A stretch of DNA of 64,000 nt, from positions 62,001-126,000 of the forward strand of contig CALUIZ010000002.1 of NCBI GenBank assembly GCA_944320815.1. The letters run 5' to 3'. Shown here in pieces: positions 1-8,359 of this stretch (positions are counted from its first letter, which is position 1; every line of letters starts with the position of its first letter). Below the pieces are notes generated by a model. That model was not told the origin of the DNA. It was given only the letters and a program-made list of their open reading frames with translations, and searched no databases. A program made the position numbers and the translations under genes. This stretch comes from an uncultured Phocaeicola sp. (GTDB lineage: Bacteria; Bacteroidota; Bacteroidia; Bacteroidales; Bacteroidaceae).

Positions 1-397
1 TGTGGTGCATGTGCTGTTCACTTTGCCGTTCATGAACTATTGGTGGTTTGCCGTGATTGTGATGATTGTGCTGGGTATCGCCTTCTCACTTGTGCCGAGT
101 GCCATGTGGCCGTCTGTCCCTAAAATCATTCCGTTGAAACAGCTTGGTTCCGCCTATGCCATTATTTTCTATATCCAGAACATCGGTCTGATGGCCGTGC
201 CCTGGCTGATTGGCTGGGTCATCGACCGTTTTGCCACGTTGCGTGATGCCGCAGGCAAGATTACGGGGTATGACTATACGGTTCCGATGGCAATCTTTTC
301 CGTCTTCGGACTTTGTGCCATTGTGATTGCCCTGTTGCTGCGTGCAGAGGATGCGAGAAAGCATTACGGGCTTGAAGAAGCGAACATCAAGAAATAA
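1..397 (+). CDS. MFS transporter, C-terminal part
   Basis: The reading frame is open from the left edge and ends with TAA at 395-397, so only about the last 131 residues of a larger protein are present. The visible part has four hydrophobic segments (near residues 14-35, 50-70 and 93-115 of the fragment, plus the short N-terminal one) separated by short polar loops, and a charged cytoplasmic tail ending in EEANIKK. The segment with VPSAMWPSVPKIIP followed by LGSAYAIIFYIQNIGL is typical of the C-terminal half of Bacteroidetes major facilitator proteins. The substrate cannot be read from this fragment. It is separated from the converging nadK by a strong hairpin. Confidence 0.75.
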   Translation, partial: VVHVLFTLPFMNYWWFAVIVMIVLGIAFSLVPSAMWPSVPKIIPLKQLGSAYAIIFYIQNIGLMAVPWLIGWVIDRFATLRDAAGKITGYDYTVPMAIFSVFGLCAIVIALLLRAEDARKHYGLEEANIKK

Positions 398-445
398 AGG
401 TGAAACAAAGGATGCCGATGCCTCGTGGGATGGCTTCGGGAAAAA

Positions 446-493
446 AGAAAGCGGTCCGGAATGAACGGTAATTGTCATTCCGGACCGCTTTCT
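446..493. terminator. bidirectional intrinsic terminator
   Basis: A perfect 19-bp inverted repeat (446-464 against 475-493) with a 10-nt loop lies between the convergent MFS and nadK genes. An A-run (441-446) on the left gives a U-tract for the minus-strand transcript; the right side reads TTTCTCT for the plus-strand transcript. Confidence 0.85.
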
Positions 494-503
494 CTGTATC
501 TTG

Positions 504-1376
504 TCACTGTCTGTTGTCCGCTCCCCACATCAGTTTTTCCCTCAGCGTATTGAAGAAAGAGTGATGGCATCGTTTCACAATCCGGACAAAATAGTCGGCG
601 CGCCGTATGGTCAGGCGGGTGCCTTCGCGGCAGGTCTCACTCCGTCCGTCGATGGAAACCCAGAAATTGTGGCTCCGGCTTTCCACGTCAAGTATGATTT
701 CCCAGTCATCGCGAATGACTATCGGCCGCACGTTGAGGCTGTGCGGGGCAACCGGTGTGATGGAGAAGGTGCCGCTTTGCGGAACCATAATAGGGCCTCC
801 CACACTGAGTGAATATCCGGTGGAGCCGGTAGGGGTGGCCACAATCAGTCCGTCTGCCTGATACACATTGAGCGGTTCGTTGTTGATGTAGGCCTTGATG
901 GTAATCATCGATGAACTGTCCTGCTTCAGTACCGCTATTTCGTTCAGTCCGCAGGGGTATCCTTTCAGCACCTGTCCGCTGCTTGTCAGCTTCAGCACGC
1001 GTCTCGGTTCGGCCAGATATTTTCCCCGGTAGATTTCATCGAACGTCTCTTCCATCTGGTCGGGTGATATGTCTGCCAGAAATCCCAGTCTTCCCGTGTT
1101 GATTCCGAGAATGGGAATTTCCTTTTTGCCCACCCGGCTGGCCGCTCTCAGAAAAGTGCCGTCTCCTCCTATGCTCAGGGCCATGTCGGCGTTGAAGTCA
1201 TTCCCCTCAAAGGTTTCCAGTCCTCCGAGGTCGGCTTTCGTGTGATGTTTCAGAAAATAATAGAATTCACTGCTGATGCAGATCTGTGCTTCCTTGCGCC
1301 GCAGTATCTCCAGCAGGTTGGCTATGTGTGCTGATTTGTGTTCCTGGTAGGTGTTCCCAAAAAGGGCAAACTTCAT
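504..1376 (-). CDS. nadK: NAD kinase
   Basis: Phosphorylates NAD to NADP with ATP or polyphosphate, in the cytoplasm; it is the only route to NADP in most bacteria. The 290-residue product has the family's diagnostic GGDGTF motif (residues 70-75), [10 protein letters not shown] (91-100) and the [10 protein letters not shown] loop (180-189), and a C-terminal beta domain ending in the usual conserved region. The frame stays open to 1475, but the start at 1376 ([10 protein letters not shown]) matches the family N-terminus and removes a basic, non-conserved extension. A TAnnTTTG element (1473-1480, minus strand) would give a 5' leader of about 90 nt. It is transcribed divergently from exbB. NadD, another NAD enzyme, lies 11 kb away at 12082. 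Confidence 0.95.
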   Translation of the reverse strand: MKFALFGNTYQEHKSAHIANLLEILRRKEAQICISSEFYYFLKHHTKADLGGLETFEGNDFNADMALSIGGDGTFLRAASRVGKKEIPILGINTGRLGFLADISPDQMEETFDEIYRGKYLAEPRRVLKLTSSGQVLKGYPCGLNEIAVLKQDSSSMITIKAYINNEPLNVYQADGLIVATPTGSTGYSLSVGGPIMVPQSGTFSITPVAPHSLNVRPIVIRDDWEIILDVESRSHNFWVSIDGRSETCREGTRLTIRRADYFVRIVKRCHHSFFNTLREKLMWGADNRQ

Positions 1377-1472
1377 GTTCGCTTGCATATATTGTCGCTT
1401 TTTATCAATCTTTTTAAGAAATATCATGGCAAGTTTCCCGTAAAACCTGCTAACTTTGCATATTGTTGTGCG

Positions 1473-1480
1473 CAAAGATA
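1473..1480 (-). promoter_or_regulatory. putative -7 element of nadK
   Basis: Minus-strand TATCTTTG fits the Bacteroides -7 consensus TAnnTTTG, upstream of the nadK start. No convincing -33 TTTG was found at the usual spacing. A second match, TAACTTTG, lies on the plus strand at 1451-1458 and could serve exbB. Confidence 0.45.
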
Positions 1481-1567
1481 TAAATTTTCAGGCAAAATGA
1501 ATTTGCGCGCTTCTTATTTTGAATATATATAATGTAGTGGACGAATAAAAATTGTATTTTGTGAATT

Positions 1568-2281
1568 ATGATGCAGACTTTATTTGCGGCAGCCCAGACT
1601 GCCGCCGAAACATTGTCCGGTGAAAATCCGGTGCTGACGCCTGTAATGACGGGCGAACCTCAGATGAATCTTTGGGATATGGCCTGCAAAGGGGGATGGA
1701 TTATGATTGTGCTGGCCGTGATGTCGGTCATTGCCTTCTATATCTTCTTTGAGCGGGCCGTGACGATACGCAAGGCGGCGAAGGGCGACCCTTTGTTCAT
1801 GGACCGCATCCGCGATTATGTGAAGTCGGGCGACATGAAATCGGCCATCAACTATTGCCGGATGACCGACACTCCTTCCGCACGCATGATTGAGAAGGGT
1901 ATCAAGCGTATGGGACGTCCGGTGTCGGACATCCAGGCGGCCATCGAGAACACGGGAAACATTGAGGTGGCGAAACTGGAAGACAAGCTCTCCATCATGG
2001 CGACCATTTCCAGCGGCGCGCCGATGCTGGGTTTCCTTGGAACCGTGACCGGTATGGTGCGGGCGTTCTGGAACATGGCCAATGCCGGGAACAACATTGA
2101 CATCACGCTGCTCTCAAGCGGTATCTATGAGGCAATGATTACCACGGTGGGCGGTCTGATTGTGGGTATCGCGGTGATGTTCGCCTACAATCATCTGGTG
2201 TACCGCATCGACAAGGTGGTGAATCAGATGGAGGCCCGCACGATGGCTTTCATGGATTTGCTGAATGAGCCTAATTCTTAA
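1568..2281 (+). CDS. exbB: ExbB/TolQ/MotA-family proton channel
   Basis: Inner-membrane channel subunit that, with ExbD, uses proton flow to energise TonB and so the outer-membrane TonB-dependent transporters. The 237-residue protein has the family layout: a short periplasmic N-terminus, a first transmembrane segment (about residues 44-64), a long cytoplasmic loop with a conserved basic segment, and two more membrane segments (about 140-165 and 185-207). The segment with GAPMLGFLGTVTGM is the conserved pore-lining motif. It begins a co-directional run of six genes; exbD begins within or just after its last codons. A partner transporter, the SusC homologue at 38113, is in the same window. Confidence 0.92.
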   Translation: MMQTLFAAAQTAAETLSGENPVLTPVMTGEPQMNLWDMACKGGWIMIVLAVMSVIAFYIFFERAVTIRKAAKGDPLFMDRIRDYVKSGDMKSAINYCRMTDTPSARMIEKGIKRMGRPVSDIQAAIENTGNIEVAKLEDKLSIMATISSGAPMLGFLGTVTGMVRAFWNMANAGNNIDITLLSSGIYEAMITTVGGLIVGIAVMFAYNHLVYRIDKVVNQMEARTMAFMDLLNEPNS

Positions 2282-2291
2282 ATCCGGGAGT

Positions 2292-2711
2292 ATGGCACTG
2301 AAGAGAAGACAAAAAATATCGCCTGTGTTCAATATGTCGTCCATGACGGACCTCATCTTCCTGCTGCTGATATTCTTCATGATTACCTCTACCATGGTGT
2401 CGCCGAATGCCATCAAGGTGCTTCTTCCTCAGGGGACGGAGCAGACCTCGGCCAAACCGATGACGAGGGTGATTATCGACAAGAACCTGAACTATTACGG
2501 GGCTTTCGGCAATGAGGATGAGATGCCGCTTGATGTGGACGAGCTGACGGCATTCCTGCAGGAATGTGCGCAGAAAGAGCCTGAGATGTATGTGGCTCTC
2601 TATGCGGACGAGTCGATACCGTACAGGGAGATTGTGCGTGTGCTGAACATAGCGAACGAGAATCATTTTAAGATGGTACTGGCCACACGCAGGCCGGACA
2701 AGAGAAATTGA
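2292..2711 (+). CDS. exbD: ExbD/TolR biopolymer transport protein
   Basis: Partner of ExbB in the TonB motor. It is single-pass, with a short basic cytoplasmic N-terminus (ALKRRQK), a conserved membrane segment that begins with the SMTDLIFLLLIFF motif whose Asp is the proton-carrying residue in the family, and a periplasmic domain of about 95 residues. I chose 2292 because GGGAG precedes it at a fitting distance and the resulting N-terminus matches the family; an upstream ATG at 2265 overlaps the end of exbB by 17 nt and is possible. tonB follows after 4 nt. Confidence 0.9.
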   Translation: MALKRRQKISPVFNMSSMTDLIFLLLIFFMITSTMVSPNAIKVLLPQGTEQTSAKPMTRVIIDKNLNYYGAFGNEDEMPLDVDELTAFLQECAQKEPEMYVALYADESIPYREIVRVLNIANENHFKMVLATRRPDKRN

Positions 2712-2715
2712 CGGG

Positions 2716-3501
2716 ATGAAACGAAGCAAGATAACAGGAATCGTATGTACGGCGGTGCTTCATCTGGGTGTGCTGGCGTTGCTTTTTCTTCTGACTTTCT
2801 CCGTGCCGGAGGAGCAGGAGGAAGGGGGAGTGCCTGTTATGCTGGGTGACGCTGAGTCGGGAGGTGGAGAGGAGGAAGCCTATTCGCTGACGGAGGTGGA
2901 TGTGATGCCTTCCTCTGAAGAGGTCCCCGAATCGGAAACGGCCGACCGCCCGATGATTTCGCAGGAAGAAGACTCGCCCATGCAGGTGGAGAAAGAACCG
3001 TCACGGAAAGAGCAGGTGCAGGAAGCGGTTCCGAAACCTGAAGTGAAGGAGAAGACTGAAGCCGAGAAACGGGCTGAAGCGGAACGTGCGGCGGCTCAGG
3101 CTGCTGCAAACAAGATTGCGGGCGCTTTCGGGAAAGGGTCGAAGATGGGCAGTACGGGTGATGGAACCGGAACACACCGTCAGGGAAGCGCAGCGGGAAA
3201 CAGTGATGAAGGCAAGACCTCGGGCGTGGGCAGTGCGTACGCCCTGCAGGGACGTTCGTTGGGGACAGGTTCATTGCCGGTTCCCGTATATGATGTGCAG
3301 GATGAAGGCCGGGTGGTGGTCACTATTGTGGTGAATCCGGCAGGGCAGGTAATCCGTACAAGCATAAACAAGCGTACCAATACCGTGAATCCGGCTTTGC
3401 GCCGGGCTGCGCTGGAAGCGGCTCAGAAGGCCCGTTTCAATGCGATTGACGGGGTGGACAACCAGAGCGGCACAATCACGTATTATTTCAAGTTGAAATA
3501 G
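2716..3501 (+). CDS. tonB: TonB-family energy transducer
   Basis: Carries energy from ExbB/ExbD to TonB-dependent outer-membrane transporters. The 261-residue protein has one N-terminal membrane anchor (about residues 8-28), a long low-complexity periplasmic linker rich in Glu, Pro, Lys and Ala (about 30-140), a Gly/Ser-rich stretch, and a C-terminal TonB-like fold (about 185-261) including VVVTIVVNPAGQV and the repeated basic region before the final YYFKLK. The order exbB-exbD-tonB with short spacing supports a single motor operon. Which transporter it serves cannot be told from sequence. Confidence 0.88.
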   Translation: MKRSKITGIVCTAVLHLGVLALLFLLTFSVPEEQEEGGVPVMLGDAESGGGEEEAYSLTEVDVMPSSEEVPESETADRPMISQEEDSPMQVEKEPSRKEQVQEAVPKPEVKEKTEAEKRAEAERAAAQAAANKIAGAFGKGSKMGSTGDGTGTHRQGSAAGNSDEGKTSGVGSAYALQGRSLGTGSLPVPVYDVQDEGRVVVTIVVNPAGQVIRTSINKRTNTVNPALRRAALEAAQKARFNAIDGVDNQSGTITYYFKLK

Positions 3502-3525
3502 ATTGTCAAACTAAATAAATGGAAT

Positions 3526-4074
3526 ATGAAAACAGTTTGTATTTTTTTGGCGGAAGGCTTTGAGGAAAGCGAAGCTCTGTTGCCGTTGGATATCATGCGC
3601 CGCGGAGGCTTGGATGTGAAGACTGTGTCGGTGACGGGAGACAAGGCCGTGAAAGGTGCCCATGCTGTTCCGGTAGTGGCCGACATGTTGTTTGAAGACC
3701 TGAAAGAGGAAGACGTTGAAATGATTGTGCTTCCCGGAGGTCTGCCCGGCGCGACCAACCTGGATGCACATGCGGGGCTGGACAAGCTGATAGGGAGTTT
3801 CGCATCTGCACAGAAGCCTCTGGCCGCTATCTGTGCCGCTCCTATGGTGTATGGCAGACGTGGACTGCTGAAGGGCAAGAAGGCTACCTGCTATCCGGGT
3901 TTCGACAAATATCTGGAAGGTGCTGAATATACCGGCAATATGGTGGAGGTATGTGATAACTTCATTCTGGGGAAAGGTCCGGCGGCTGCGGCTGAATTCG
4001 GATTCGCTCTGTTGGGGAAACTGGCGGGCGAGGCGAAGGTGCAGGAAGTGAAATCTGGAATGTTGTTCGTCTGA
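3526..4074 (+). CDS. DJ-1/PfpI-family protein
   Basis: A 182-residue member of the DJ-1/ThiJ/PfpI superfamily, whose members act in protein and nucleotide deglycation, chaperoning or oxidative-stress sensing; the precise role here is not known. The nucleophile elbow AICAAP puts the reactive cysteine at residue 103, and the conserved acidic residues of the GFEESEA motif (12-18) lie where the family's Cys-interacting Glu is expected. Its TGA overlaps the ispD ATG by one base (ATGA-type coupling at 4072-4076), so the two are probably translationally coupled. The tonB stop lies 24 nt upstream. Confidence 0.88.
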   Translation: MKTVCIFLAEGFEESEALLPLDIMRRGGLDVKTVSVTGDKAVKGAHAVPVVADMLFEDLKEEDVEMIVLPGGLPGATNLDAHAGLDKLIGSFASAQKPLAAICAAPMVYGRRGLLKGKKATCYPGFDKYLEGAEYTGNMVEVCDNFILGKGPAAAAEFGFALLGKLAGEAKVQEVKSGMLFV

Positions 4075-4745
4075 TGAGGAAATATCTGGTCGTTGTGGCA
4101 GGAGGGAAAGGGCTGCGTATGGGGGGGAGTGTCCCCAAGCAGTTTCTTCCGGTAAAGGGAAAGCCCGTGCTGATGCGTACGCTTGAAACTTTCCACTCCT
4201 GCGACAACGGGATAGAATTGATTGTGGTGCTCCCGGAGGAACAGCAGTCCTATTGGAGGCAGCTTTGTGTGGAGTATGGTTTCACTGTCCCTCATCGAGT
4301 GGTTTCGGGTGGTGAGACGCGTTTTCATTCGGTGAAGAACGGACTTTCTCTGATTCCTGATTCGGATGGAGTTGTCGGTGTGCACGATGGGGTTCGTCCG
4401 TTTGTCTCTGCGGAAGTGATAGCTGAATGTTACCGGCAGGCTGCAGAGAGAGAGGCGGTGGTGCCGGTTGTCGGTGTGGTGGAAACTGTGCGTCATCTGT
4501 TGCCCGGCGGAAGAAGCGAGACTGTTCCGCGGGATGACTATAAACTGGTACAGACTCCTCAGGTGTTTACGGTGAGTCTGTTGAAGCGGGCCTATTCCCA
4601 GGATTATGTGCCGGAGTTTACGGACGATGCTTCTGTGGTCGAGGCATTGGGACATCCGGTGTGTCTGATTCCGGGCAATCGGGAGAACATCAAGCTGACC
4701 ACTCCTTTTGATTTGAAGATGGCGGAGGTGCTTATTGAAGGCTGA
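4074..4745 (+). CDS. ispD: 2-C-methyl-D-erythritol 4-phosphate cytidylyltransferase
   Basis: Third enzyme of the non-mevalonate (MEP) isoprenoid pathway, joining CTP and MEP to give CDP-ME in the cytoplasm. The 223-residue length is typical. The nucleotide-binding start [20 protein letters not shown] carries the Gly-rich loop with the conserved Arg and Lys, and HDGVRPFV and the later PQVF and TDDASVVE motifs are all present. Its stop overlaps the recG start at 4745, so it is tightly coupled to recG. The isoprenoids it supplies also feed MenA, encoded nearby on the other strand. Confidence 0.95.
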   Translation: MRKYLVVVAGGKGLRMGGSVPKQFLPVKGKPVLMRTLETFHSCDNGIELIVVLPEEQQSYWRQLCVEYGFTVPHRVVSGGETRFHSVKNGLSLIPDSDGVVGVHDGVRPFVSAEVIAECYRQAAEREAVVPVVGVVETVRHLLPGGRSETVPRDDYKLVQTPQVFTVSLLKRAYSQDYVPEFTDDASVVEALGHPVCLIPGNRENIKLTTPFDLKMAEVLIEG

Positions 4746-6844
4746 TGATTGACCTGTCTACACGCGACATAAAGTTTTTGCAGGGTGTGGGGCCGCAGCG
4801 CGCGTCTGTCCTGAACAAGGAACTGAACATTTTTTCCTTTAAGGATTTGCTGTATTATTTCCCTTATAAGTATGTGGACAGAAGCCGGCTGTATCTCATC
4901 CGTGAGATTGACGGGAACATGCCTTACATCCAGTTGCGCGGGCGGATACTGAGTTTTGAGACTTTCGGTGAGGGACGCCAGCGGAGGCTGGTAGGACACT
5001 TTACGGACGGTACGGGAGTGGTTGACCTGGTCTGGTTTCAGGGCTTGAAGTATATTGAAGGAAGATACAAGGCGAACGAAGAATACATCGTGTTCGGGAA
5101 ACCTACTGTGTACAACGGACGCATCAATGTGGCGCATCCGGACATTGACCCTTCCGCTGATCTGAAACTGAGCGAGATGGGACTTGAACCTTATTACAAT
5201 ACGACGGAAGCGATGAAGCGTCGCGGTCTCAATTCTCATGCCGTTGAGAAGCTGATGAAGAATCTTTTCGCTGCTTTGCAGAACGAGACATTCGATGAAA
5301 CGCTCAGTCCGTCGATGGTGGCGGCTTATCGTCTGATGCCGTTGACTGATGCTTTATATAATGTCCATTTTCCCCGCAATCCGGAACTTCTGCGGAAGGC
5401 CCGATACCGTCTGAAATTCGAGGAACTTTTTTATGTGCAACTGAATATCCTGCGCTATACGAAGGAGCGGAGAAACAAGTTCCGCGGACTGGTTTTTGGG
5501 CGTGTAGGGGAAATTTTCAATACTTTCTATTCAAAGAATCTTCCTTTTGAACTAACCAATGCCCAGAAGCGTGTAATCAAGGAGATGCGACGCGACATGG
5601 GAAGCGGACGGCAGATGAACCGTCTGCTTCAGGGAGATGTGGGAAGCGGAAAGACACTGGTTGCGCTGATGACCATGCTTATTGCGCTCGACAATGGCTA
5701 TCAGGCTTGTATGATGGCTCCTACGGAAATATTGGCGACTCAGCATTATGAGACTGTCACCCGTTTTCTTGAGGGAATGAATGTGCGGGTGGAGCTGCTT
5801 ACGGGCAGTGTGAAAGGAAAGAAGCGTGAGACTATCCTGCGTGATTTGCTTACGGGCGATGTGCATATCCTTATCGGGACTCATGCGGTGATAGAAGATA
5901 CGGTGGGATTTTCTTCTTTGGGACTGGTCGTGATAGACGAACAGCACCGTTTCGGTGTGGCACAGCGGGCCAAGCTCTGGGCGAAGAACGTATCTCCTCC
6001 TCATGTGCTGGTGATGACGGCCACTCCTATTCCGCGCACGCTGGCTATGACTCTTTATGGTGACCTTGATGTGTCGGTCATAGACGAGCTTCCGCCCGGA
6101 CGGAAGCCCATACAGACGGTCCATCAGTTTGACAATCGCCGGGCAAGCATGTATGCGTTCATGCGGAAACAGATTCAGGAAGGACGTCAGGTGTATGTGG
6201 TGTATCCGCTGATTCAGGAGAGCGAGAAGATGGACATCAAGAATCTGGAGGACGGTTATCTGCACATCTGTGAGGTTTTTCCTGAATACAAAGTCAGTAA
6301 GGTACATGGCAAGATGAAACCGGCGGAGAAAGATGAAGAGATGCAGCGTTTCCTTCGGAATGAAACGCAGATTATGGTAGCAACTACTGTCATCGAAGTT
6401 GGCGTAAATGTACCGAACGCTTCGGTTATGGTGATAGAGAATGCCGAACGTTTCGGCCTGTCCCAGCTTCATCAGTTGCGCGGACGGGTAGGAAGAGGTG
6501 CCGACCAGTCGTATTGCATTCTGGTGACAGGCTATAAACTGACAGAAGAGACCCGGAAGCGCATTGAAATCATGGTGCAGACAAACGACGGATTTGAAAT
6601 AGCGGAAGCCGACCTGAAACTCCGCGGTCCCGGTGATCTGGAAGGGACGCAACAGAGCGGTGTGGCCTTCGACCTGAAGATAGCTGACATAGCCAGAGAC
6701 GGACAGTTGTTGCAGTATGTGCGGGATATAGCCGAGGCACTTCTTGATGCCGATCCCAATGGGGAGCGTCCGGAAAATGCCGTTGTATGGAAACAGTTGA
6801 AAGAACTGCGGAAAAAGAACGTGCACTGGGCGGTCATCTCCTGA
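4745..6844 (+). CDS. recG: ATP-dependent DNA helicase RecG
   Basis: Branch-migration helicase that regresses stalled replication forks and processes recombination intermediates. The 699-residue protein has the N-terminal wedge/OB region (about residues 50-160), Walker A GDVGSGKT (about 298-305), the DEQH box (about 398-401), the TATPIPRT motif III region, and the motif VI region QLHQLRGRVGRG (about 577-588). Length and motif order agree with RecG and not with PriA or Mfd. It is the last gene of the exbB-recG run; the next genes are convergent on the minus strand with only one base between. Confidence 0.96.
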   Translation: MIDLSTRDIKFLQGVGPQRASVLNKELNIFSFKDLLYYFPYKYVDRSRLYLIREIDGNMPYIQLRGRILSFETFGEGRQRRLVGHFTDGTGVVDLVWFQGLKYIEGRYKANEEYIVFGKPTVYNGRINVAHPDIDPSADLKLSEMGLEPYYNTTEAMKRRGLNSHAVEKLMKNLFAALQNETFDETLSPSMVAAYRLMPLTDALYNVHFPRNPELLRKARYRLKFEELFYVQLNILRYTKERRNKFRGLVFGRVGEIFNTFYSKNLPFELTNAQKRVIKEMRRDMGSGRQMNRLLQGDVGSGKTLVALMTMLIALDNGYQACMMAPTEILATQHYETVTRFLEGMNVRVELLTGSVKGKKRETILRDLLTGDVHILIGTHAVIEDTVGFSSLGLVVIDEQHRFGVAQRAKLWAKNVSPPHVLVMTATPIPRTLAMTLYGDLDVSVIDELPPGRKPIQTVHQFDNRRASMYAFMRKQIQEGRQVYVVYPLIQESEKMDIKNLEDGYLHICEVFPEYKVSKVHGKMKPAEKDEEMQRFLRNETQIMVATTVIEVGVNVPNASVMVIENAERFGLSQLHQLRGRVGRGADQSYCILVTGYKLTEETRKRIEIMVQTNDGFEIAEADLKLRGPGDLEGTQQSGVAFDLKIADIARDGQLLQYVRDIAEALLDADPNGERPENAVVWKQLKELRKKNVHWAVIS

Positions 6845-6845
6845 T

Positions 6846-7328
6846 TTAAAGCAGAAGCTCATAGTCGAGGATGCCCAGCCAGCGTCCGAATTTATACCCT
6901 ACTTCCTGAAAATGCGATGCCTGTCTGAATCCTAACTTTTCATGCAGGGCGATGCTCTCTCCATTTCCTTCCGTGATGCAGGCTATGAGCGCATGGAATT
7001 CGGACTTCCTGCATTCTTCAATCAGAGCTTTCATGAGAACGCTTCCTATGCCTTGCCTTTTGTATGATGGATGAAGATAGACAGTCGTTTCTACGGTACG
7101 GCTGTAGGCGGCCTTTTCCTTCCAGCCGTGTGCATAGCAATATCCGATGATTTCATGGTTTTGTTCATAAACCAGATAGGGATAATGTGTGGCTATTCGG
7201 CTGATGCGTTCTCTCATTTCCGTTTCGTCTACAGGTTCCGTTTCAAAGGTAATGATAGTGTCTTGTATATACTTGTTGTATATATCCGCAATCTGTGCGG
7301 CATCCTGTGTCCTGACATGACGTATCAT
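6846..7328 (-). CDS. GNAT N-acetyltransferase, phosphinothricin-acetyltransferase-like
   Basis: A 160-residue GCN5-related acetyltransferase using acetyl-CoA. The acetyl-CoA loop RQGIGSVLM (about residues 91-99) is intact, and the start MIRHVRTQDAAQIADIYN and the EVGYKFGRWLG segment near the C-terminus are characteristic of the PAT/Bar-like subgroup, whose members acetylate small amines such as methionine sulfoximine or phosphinothricin. The natural substrate is not known. It lies 3 nt downstream of menA and is probably co-transcribed, without an obvious functional tie. Confidence 0.88.
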   Translation of the reverse strand: MIRHVRTQDAAQIADIYNKYIQDTIITFETEPVDETEMRERISRIATHYPYLVYEQNHEIIGYCYAHGWKEKAAYSRTVETTVYLHPSYKRQGIGSVLMKALIEECRKSEFHALIACITEGNGESIALHEKLGFRQASHFQEVGYKFGRWLGILDYELLL

Positions 7329-7331
7329 AGA

Positions 7332-8222
7332 CTATAATATTAATCCGACAGCGAGCAGAAGCCCGAAGAGAAACATGTTTCTTGAAGTCTCTCCCAGAAT
7401 GAGATTCAGTTCTTTCCCATGGTTGATTTTTGCCATTCTGATGGTGGTGAAAATATGGAACAGCAGATAGAGTTGCGGGAGAAGGGCGGCGAAAATCTTT
7501 CCGAGTGTGACAAAATAAAAACAGCACCAGCATGCGGTCAGCCCGAGAACAAAATAAAGAATCAGTCCGATGCGTGCTCCGAAGCGTACGACCAATGTAC
7601 GTTTTCCGCTGATGGCATCCTGCTGGCGGTCGCGGAAGTTGTTTACCATCAGCAACGTGTCGATGACGAGTCCGCAGGCGAGTGCTCCCATCGTTACGGC
7701 CATGTTCCATTCGTGCGCCATGACGTAATAAGTGCATCCTACAGGGACGAAGCCGAAGAATACCAGTACCAGCACATCGCCCCATCCGTGATAGGCGAGG
7801 GGATAAGGTCCGGTAGTGTAGAGGAAAGCGAATATGAGACAGGCGATTCCGACCGGAATCATTTCCCATCCTCCATAGCAGAGCAGACACAGGCCGACGG
7901 CTGCCGCCAGTCCTGTTGTGACGATGATGCCCGTTTTCATGGCCTTCACCGTAATCCATCCCTGCGCGCAGGCACGTTCCGGCCCGAGCCGGTCCTCGCG
8001 GTCACTTCCTTTCAGAAAGTCGAACAGGTCGTTGATAAGGTTTGAATCGATTTGCATCAGGAAGGCAAACAGAAAGCAGAGTGTTGCAGGAATGATTTGA
8101 AAATGTCCGTAAATGTAAGCCAGTGCGCAGCCTGTCATGACAGGAATTGCGGCGGCGGTCAGTGTTTTGGGGCGTGCCGCCAATACCCATGCCTTGAAAG
8201 AATTGGTCTGTATTGTGTTCAT
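7332..8222 (-). CDS. menA: 1,4-dihydroxy-2-naphthoate polyprenyltransferase
   Basis: Membrane UbiA-family prenyltransferase that attaches the polyprenyl chain to DHNA in menaquinone synthesis. The 296-residue protein shows about eight to nine hydrophobic helices and both Asp-rich motifs: NLINDLFDFLKGSDRED (about residues 63-79) and NNFRDRQQDAISGKRT (about 192-207). These bind the prenyl diphosphate through magnesium. The N-terminus KAWVLAARPKTLTAAAIPV is typical of MenA. A TAACTTTG element on the minus strand (8244-8251) lies just upstream. The GNAT gene follows almost without gap. Confidence 0.94.
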   Translation of the reverse strand: MNTIQTNSFKAWVLAARPKTLTAAAIPVMTGCALAYIYGHFQIIPATLCFLFAFLMQIDSNLINDLFDFLKGSDREDRLGPERACAQGWITVKAMKTGIIVTTGLAAAVGLCLLCYGGWEMIPVGIACLIFAFLYTTGPYPLAYHGWGDVLVLVFFGFVPVGCTYYVMAHEWNMAVTMGALACGLVIDTLLMVNNFRDRQQDAISGKRTLVVRFGARIGLILYFVLGLTACWCCFYFVTLGKIFAALLPQLYLLFHIFTTIRMAKINHGKELNLILGETSRNMFLFGLLLAVGLIL

Positions 8223-8243
8223 GACTTTTTATTGTTGTTGCGG

Positions 8244-8251
8244 CAAAGTTA
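8244..8251 (-). promoter_or_regulatory. putative -7 element of menA
   Basis: Minus-strand TAACTTTG fits TAnnTTTG and would start transcription about 15 nt before the menA ATG. No clear -33 element is seen. Confidence 0.4.
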
Positions 8252-8325
8252 GCTAATTTTTGTCAATTACGCCTGTGTCTGTCACAATAGCTTTTTCGCG
8301 GCTTTTTTTTAAAAGGAATATAGTG

Positions 8326-8333
8326 TACTTTTG
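8326..8333 (+). promoter_or_regulatory. putative -7 element of the thioredoxin-fold gene
   Basis: TACTTTTG fits TAnnTTTG, about 27 nt before the ATG at 8360. A T-run (8303-8310) lies about where the -33 element is expected. Confidence 0.45.
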
Positions 8334-8359
8334 ACTTGTAAATAAAATAATTGAATGCC

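Noticed and set aside
1377-1475. Upstream extension of nadK to 1475
   Set aside because: The added residues are basic and not like NAD kinases, and they would cover the promoter element at 1473-1480.
5552-6862. 436-codon open frame antisense to recG
   Set aside because: recG motifs on the sense strand are complete; the antisense translation is low in identifiable structure.
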